Assembly: GCA_004794785.1 (NCBI GenBank)
Contig: SJOL01007632.1
Coordinates: 52,973 to 116,972, forward strand
Direction of reading: 5' to 3'
Length of the DNA: 64,000 nucleotides
Source of the DNA: Opisthorchis felineus
Taxonomy: Eukaryota; Platyhelminthes; Trematoda; Opisthorchiida; Opisthorchiidae
Every line of letters starts with the position of its first letter. Positions within the stretch are counted from its first letter, which is position 1. The notes under the pieces were generated by a model that worked only from the letters and a program-made list of their open reading frames with translations, was not told the DNA's origin and did not search any database. Made by a program: the position numbers and the translations under genes. This document shows positions 58,251-64,000 of the stretch, piece after piece.

Positions 58251-61200
58251 GACATCTCTACCGATGATTGTAGAATAATCGCGGATGTGTCATTTTCTGT
58301 TGAGTACTAAGCGGAAACGGTTACAGGATGCACACACTTTGTGAATATTAGCTGGGCGTCTATGCACATATATTTGCTCCATGAGGATGGTTGTAATGAG
58401 TGCTCGTATAGTGGAAAGACATAACACACCTTTGGCAACCACAGAGGACCAGGGAGACCCGACGTCAGCGAAGACATCGTTGTCATTTGACATCACTGTC
58501 AACTGTGATAACACCAATTGACATTTTTTCACTAATACATGGGAGTGGAGAGATCTAGTCATGCATTACAGGTGATGATCCTAAGCCTTGACGAAGGACC
58601 GCAGTGTTCAAGGCACACTGGTTGTAGAAGACTGTTGTTCTATTCGTACAGGTAAAGGGCCTTTTAACGTGCCTTTAAACTCGGCATTGCATAATGTCTT
58701 ATGTGTGACCGACAGATATATATTGAAATTATTCTGCCAGAATTTTGCCTGAATCAATAAAATGTAGCTTATTTAAACAGTGTAAAACTTTCGGATGACG
58801 GTGTTGAATATTCTTTTCTATTTTAAATGAACCTAATATGAATTTACCTATGTCGGGTGAAAGGATGATACTATATGAAATGCTTCCGGTCTTGTGAAAT
58901 GGCTTTTTATGACTTAGTCTATTTCGCAGTCTGATACAAGTGTAAACCAGACGTAAAAGAGATCATCCTGGCTAATTTAGGTATGAACATGGCAACACAA
59001 TCATATCGTACTGGCCAAATTTCTCGTAGTCTAAGTAACCAAATCTCGTAACCCTTTGAACAGCACATAAATGAAATTATTTTCCCGGGTTACACCAATG
59101 TTGAACTCGAGTTTTCTTATTTGAATCTGTTTTCCTTGGTGGTTTCAAAAGCGCTGCGTACAAAGTTGGAACGTTCATCAAAAAATGTGGTACGTTAAGG
59201 TCAACCAATGAATATCCCTATGTAGGTACTCTGTACATTGAAATTCCCATCAAAACTCAGGTGGTTCTACATAAGCCGTGTTTAAACTCCCGAGCAGGCT
59301 TTTAAACCCGTTCGCCATAAAAAGGCAAGACGTGAGTTCCAAATTAAAATCAGCGTCATATTTGGTCTCATAGACGCAAGGCTAGAAAAGTCTACACCGT
59401 CCTTACAAACGGAGAAGGCCTTACCACTGACAACATTTTTCCTCCGATAGCACACCAGTAGTTGTTAAACCTGTTCGTTTTACTTCTTTTCTGTATTTAC
59501 CCAGGTAGAATACATGGTTGGAGATATGGCTTAAATCAGAAGTGGTCTATTGCTAGCCATTCGAATGTCGTGAAGGGCGAGTACGCAATCCTGAAAGCAA
59601 TGCGACATCCATTCTCGTACCTTTTATCAAAATCGTGGATCATCCTTAATTTTTGAATTGAGTTTGAAGTGGTAACAAAGTGATCACCAGGAGAGAATGG
59701 TTTCATAAAACCGAGCAGCGCACTCAGCTCGTAGCGGATACGTGGACCCTGAATCTGTAAATGAGTTAGTTCATTCCCGAAGCAGTCTTTAATTTATGGC
59801 TGATAGAAAATAACCCCACAGCAAATATCAAAGAGGGGTGATTACACACGACAGTAGAGGCTAACAGTGCGACGACCAAATAACCTTTCGAAAAAAGTCC
59901 AGTTGCACCTTTTTTCTGCACCTGTATGGTCAAAGTGCATTTATGCTGCCAGTCCTGAAGAGGTGAGTATGGTTAGTGTAATGAATTATGGTAATGGCGC
60001 ATGACCTTTCAGCTAAGAGAAAACCCTACATGAAAGCCTATTTTTGGTTGGAAATTATTTTCAGAATGCCTGTTTGATAGAATAGCGAAACCTCTACAAC
60101 TTTGAGTTCGTCTGATTACACACTGCCGATTTTTCGTTTGACCAGGTCCGAAGCGTTTAAGAAAGCCTAATTACCTGCTTGCATCATCAGGCGTGAAGTC
60201 TTCCTCACCGTCTTTTTCCCCCTTCTTTTCCTCAAGAGAAACACTGGTTCTTCCATAAGAAGCAGTGCTGATCGTTCTTTCTACTCAACCCTGAGAAGTG
60301 GGCGAACTTCCCTTAGTCTACTTGAACTAACTTCACTGATGTCAAGACGAATCTGTTCCATCCTCAGACGAAGTAATATGACATCAAGTTCTACGTGCTC
60401 TGGACATCCTTCTAAACCTGGGTGACCTTTCCACCGCCGTCCTTAAGTGGCGAATCCGCCTTTTTCAAGCTTTTCAATTTTCCCTGTGAAGTGCATTTCA
60501 AACTTTCCGAGTTGGCTTTATTGCTCGTGGTATATTCGTGTGGCGCAAAAAATCCTCACCACCCACGTTTTCTAGGTGTTCTATTACTAATTTATGGAGG
60601 ATTTGTCGAAACTTTCATTTGGAGGGCTACTTCACACCATCAGCTGGACAACAGGAGTGCAATTTATAGTCAAGTGTATTTGAAAAATTACCCTTATCCG
60701 GTGACAGCGAACGTTGTCAGCGAATGAATGTATTTGACATAACCAGCTAGGGAACGAAGAATTTTTATTTGCGCACATCGAAAACATTCGTGTATACAGG
60801 AAAGACGTTTACTTAAAGCCCTTGAAACATCTCGAGGACTTGTGCTTGCCTGTTACAAGTGGTGCCATTTTTGGCTCTCCATATTTCCACGAAGTGGCAG
60901 GGTAGCTAGATGTACAAGTACTCTATACCCACTGGCTACCCCACGCTCTCTTTCCAAGCCTCATAAACTAAAGAAGAATGGTGCAGTACGGTTTAACCAT
61001 CATTAAATATATATTTTGTGATAGTTGTCGCCTTGGGTTTTGCTTGATTAGCTTCTAGTCCTCCCTCCTCGGGTGATCGGTCAAACCACCGAGTTTACTG
61101 GCCCAAATCGGAGTTGTTTCCGCTGGAAGCTTGCTGACTTTTGTTCACGCAAATGACATCTACTGACCCCGTCTAATCGGCCGTTGTATGCATGTTACGA

Positions 61201-61734
61201 ATCGTTTACGAACAATAAAATGCATTCAGATCGATAAGCGAGATGGGTTGTTTTGTAAACTGGGTACCCATCGCCTCCTATCTCAACCCATATTCCCACC
61301 ATCATCGTCAACGCATACAATGACGGCTAACGAGAGTAGATGTGATGCAGTTTGCGGCACAATACCAGTTAAAAACCTGGGTATTCAAGATTACAGTGAC
61401 CTGGTTATGCCTGAACGCTTGAAGCTGTTGACATGATCGGCTGATTAAATCATTCAACTCACAGTGATCCACCGATCTCTCGCAGCTGCGTTCACTTCAG
61501 CATCAGCGCCACAGTGGGTGGCATTGGTGAAAATATACTCGATCTAACATTTTTCCCCACAGGCAGAGATCCGCCATTCCACAAGTTGATTCGGACAGGA
61601 CTGCACAGAGTTTACAAAGTTGGCCAGTAAACTGGTAGCCTCTTGTTACAGACTGCTTACGGGGCTCGTCAACAGCAGTCGATTACAACGAATTATGATC
61701 CATGTGCAGCGTGGCTTTACTACCATTTACCAGC
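58251..61734. other. unassigned spacer
   Basis: About 3.5 kb without a recognised domain. A 101-codon plus-strand frame at 60422-60727 contains ELALLLVVYSCGAKNPHH and LGVLLLIYGGFVETFIW; it could be two membrane segments but has no supporting signal. Confidence 0.3.
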
Positions 61735-62320
61735 GTATGAAATGCTTATGCCGACGAAAACGAAAGTTAACCCTTCTTTCTTCACTTGGATGTGGTATTT
61801 CCCTGATGCTACCAACCCACGGGAAACGTGCAATACCAAGGCGCCCTAGCATCCGTAATGCTAGATCGCAGTGAGTCGAAAAGAGATCAAATGCTGATAT
61901 TCGCCTAATTTCATCCTGTATTTTACGACATTGGAGTGACTAGCACCACATTGATTCTTTTAGCAAAAGCACGTCTGCCGTATCCCTGAGCTCTTCCATC
62001 TGTGGTGTAGAGTTCTGGTAATTGCCAACTAAACCCAGAAAGCATTATGGGGAAGTATCGACTCACATAACATGCTTTTTTTGGTTCTCTTGAGTCGGAC
62101 CGACAGTACGAACTGCTGGAAAGAGATCAGAGGTTGGTGATACTGATCTTCAAGTGCCGGTAGGCTCTTGGAGATACGGGAAATTCAAGTGTATTCGTCC
62201 TAGAGAATACCTCACTCAGGTGCGCGTAATGACCTTCAAAAATGAAGCTTACGATAGTCATATCATCCAAGTTTGCCATCACAATCAGTAAACCAGAAAG
62301 TTTATCGTCTATCACTTGAA
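61735..62320 (-). pseudogene. Ty3/Gypsy reverse transcriptase fragment (copy B)
   Basis: Sister of 10340-10998. On the minus strand: LSGLLIVMANLDDMTIVSFI then FEGHYAHLSEVFSR (catalytic box ANLDD, Tyr lost), followed by a spacer and LGLVGNYQNSTPQMEELRDT, ADVLLLKESMWC, a stop, then SLQCRKIQDEIRRIS and DLFSTHC. Copies share the loss of the catalytic Tyr but have different stops, which suggests that the Tyr change may predate their spread or that both reflect an unusual subfamily. Nothing of RNase H or integrase remains. Confidence 0.65.
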
Positions 62321-62929
62321 TAAAGTTAACCCCAAAGTAAATTATGCGGTTGTTTGTTTGTGGGATTTTTCACCTGCAATCAGTGGTTTTTTGACTACAT
62401 TCATGGGGAATGGAATAATGGTGGAAAACTTGGTCGGTCCTAGAATCTTGCTTTGGAGTAGTCGGAAGCCATTCTCACTCGATGGCCTCTCGATATTGCG
62501 ATGAATAAACCACCACAGGAACCCACCACAATTTTGGCGACCTGACGTGCTGGCATTAGACCCTGGGCGCTAGTACCGAAGAGGAATCTACTCTGAAGGA
62601 ACAAACAGGAAACTAAATTAGTCGTGGATGTCTTATTCTGGAAGCACCAATTTTTTTTTTAAAGTTGAGTTCGACTATTTCTCAGATTCAAAATTACAGA
62701 CATTATCCGTCTCGACTTTTCAAAAAAAGCTTTAAAAACGCCCATACTCAAATCAGCTTGAGTTCAACTACATTTCCTTGAGATCGACTCATTTTCATGC
62801 TACGACGTTTGAATGCTCCACGTAAGTGACTGACAAACACGGATGAAATACTAACAGCTTGGCCGTTTACCGACAGAGCATATTCTTTCTTGTAGTTTGA
62901 TTGACAGTTGGTGAGGGAACATAAACCAT
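62321..62929. other. unassigned spacer
   Basis: No domain recognised; contains a T9-11 run near 62650. Confidence 0.3.
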
Positions 62930-63420
62930 TTTATGGCGCCCAGAATGTTTGACCATTTTGTTTTTCCCGATGTCTATGACTACGGAAGAAATTAACACAG
63001 CATCGGACAGGCATCGTGGAAACATTTGCACTAAGAATAAGCAGTCAACTGTATAGTTCTTTACAGTTTTGGTATTCTGACGGGAAACTGTATCCCGCCT
63101 GCAATTCAACAAATGATCTGCATGTCAATCATGCCTCATGATGCGTGCACTTGCAAGAGTAAATATAAAATCAAGAAAATTTAACGCTTCCATACGTAAA
63201 TAGTAAGATATTTAAGAAATATTGCATTTGTTATCGTCTTACTGAACGCAAAAGCTTGAAAAACAAGCAAGGACACCAGTATAAAAATAAATAAAATAAA
63301 ATATTAACATCCCTGCCCACATCCACGCTCCAAGACATTTGTTTTCCAAAGGAACTACAGCAGTGTGCAGATTTGATTTTGCATGGTAACTTGTTCATGG
63401 ACGCTTCTTTTAGGAGAGAA
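62930..63420 (+). repeat. diverged dispersed repeat, copy B (copy A at 3470-3960)
   Basis: Collinear with 3470-3960 as described there. This copy contains an extra A-rich stretch (AATAAATAAAATAAAATA) at about 63285-63303 where copy A has AACTAAATAAATCGAG, so the simple repeat probably grew within the element. Confidence 0.6.
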
Positions 63421-63516
63421 TTTCCAAATTAATCTAGAAGCAAAAAATTGTGACTTCTTCTTCGATCGACTTCGGGTAATTTTGCACAAAGCCTCTTTTT
63501 ACACAGGCCTTCCCGT

Positions 63517-63565
63517 TTTCAGCTCAGTTGGTTAAGCGGTGTGTGTTGGGTGAATCAGCCTCATC
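63517..63565 (+). repeat. tRNA-like 5' half remnant
   Basis: TCAGCTCAGTTGGTTAAGCG is a textbook tRNA D-arm/A-box sequence. No matching B box or acceptor stem follows, so this is not a functional tRNA gene; it is probably the head of a SINE. Confidence 0.35.
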
Positions 63566-64000
63566 ACTATATAGTGCAAGAATAGGCTGGGATAGTCATC
63601 AAACGGGCCTAACGATGATTGCTTTATTTGCAAGAGTTTGACTGTAACGTACTCAATGCGGTTCGGCTCTTGCACACCTGGCCCCATCTTACGTTCGTCC
63701 TGCATGGGCACGCGTATCGATACGGATGCTCGCTTACAAGTGAGCGAAGCCCAACACGGTATACTCACATAAGTAGTCCGATCGTCGGAAAGCTCCATTT
63801 TTCACGTCTCCAACGTCTCTACCCTTAGCGCGGCTTTCCCAGCATTCACTCCACACGTTAAGGTTCCTCATGGCAGTGTACACACGTATCTGTCTGGCGC
63901 ACACAACATGCCCTCCCCTCATATATGTGCGCGTGTGACAAACAACCTCAATCTTCCTGAGGCTCGGATGCAACGGTGCACCGGTAATTCTCAGTCAGGC
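63566..64000. other. unassigned window end
   Basis: No domain recognised. Open frames on both strands overlap and lack motifs. Confidence 0.3.

Noticed and set aside
63517..63565. Functional tRNA gene
   Set aside because: Only the D-arm/A-box half is present; no anticodon loop, B box or acceptor stem.

Overview
The window looks like nuclear genomic DNA of a parasitic flatworm, most likely a digenean trematode (fluke). I infer this from the mix of elements: an R2-like site-specific-type LINE with N-terminal zinc finger/Myb domains, an RTE-type LINE, Ty3/Gypsy copies of the K02A2.6/CsRn1-like type, Penelope-like reverse transcriptase scraps, tRNA-derived short elements carrying a hammerhead-like core (schistosomes have a known analogue, SM-alpha), and one intronless rhodopsin-type receptor that resembles the flatworm-specific orphan receptors. 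Composition is AT-leaning with no operons or bacterial signals. Species cannot be named from this sequence alone.

Layout. 1-945: 3' end of an R2-like LINE. 1308-1893: one arm of a large inverted duplicate whose partner is at 17730-18345. 3470-3960: one copy of a diverged dispersed repeat repeated at 62930-63420. 4418-7903: a minus-strand Ty3/Gypsy element with two LTRs and two internal deletions. 10340-10998: a Gypsy RT fragment whose sister is at 61735-62320, next to a possible minus-strand exon. 17640-18905: duplicated exon-like segment and an RTE tail. 19785-19940 and 55620-55930: Penelope-like RT scraps. 22190-25827: a near full-length but broken R2-like LINE. 27523-28458: the GPCR, the only gene called with confidence, interrupted by one in-frame TGA. 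41728-41798, 48160-48342, 36090-36281 and 10153-10301: weakly supported candidate exons. 50193-51330: a decayed RTE element. 53771-58250: three tRNA-derived short elements that each contain a CTGATGA / 14-nt / GAAAC hammerhead-like core.

Taken together this is a repeat-rich, gene-poor interval. Autonomous elements are all visibly inactivated (stops, frameshifts, missing catalytic residues). The most interesting items are the hammerhead-bearing tRNA-like elements, the GPCR whose only stop falls where the conserved extracellular-loop cysteine is expected, and the inverted duplicate with an exon-like reading frame of unknown identity. Large stretches (notably 28.5-41.6 kb and 43.1-49.5 kb) hold nothing I can name; they are probably introns, intergenic DNA or very old repeats.
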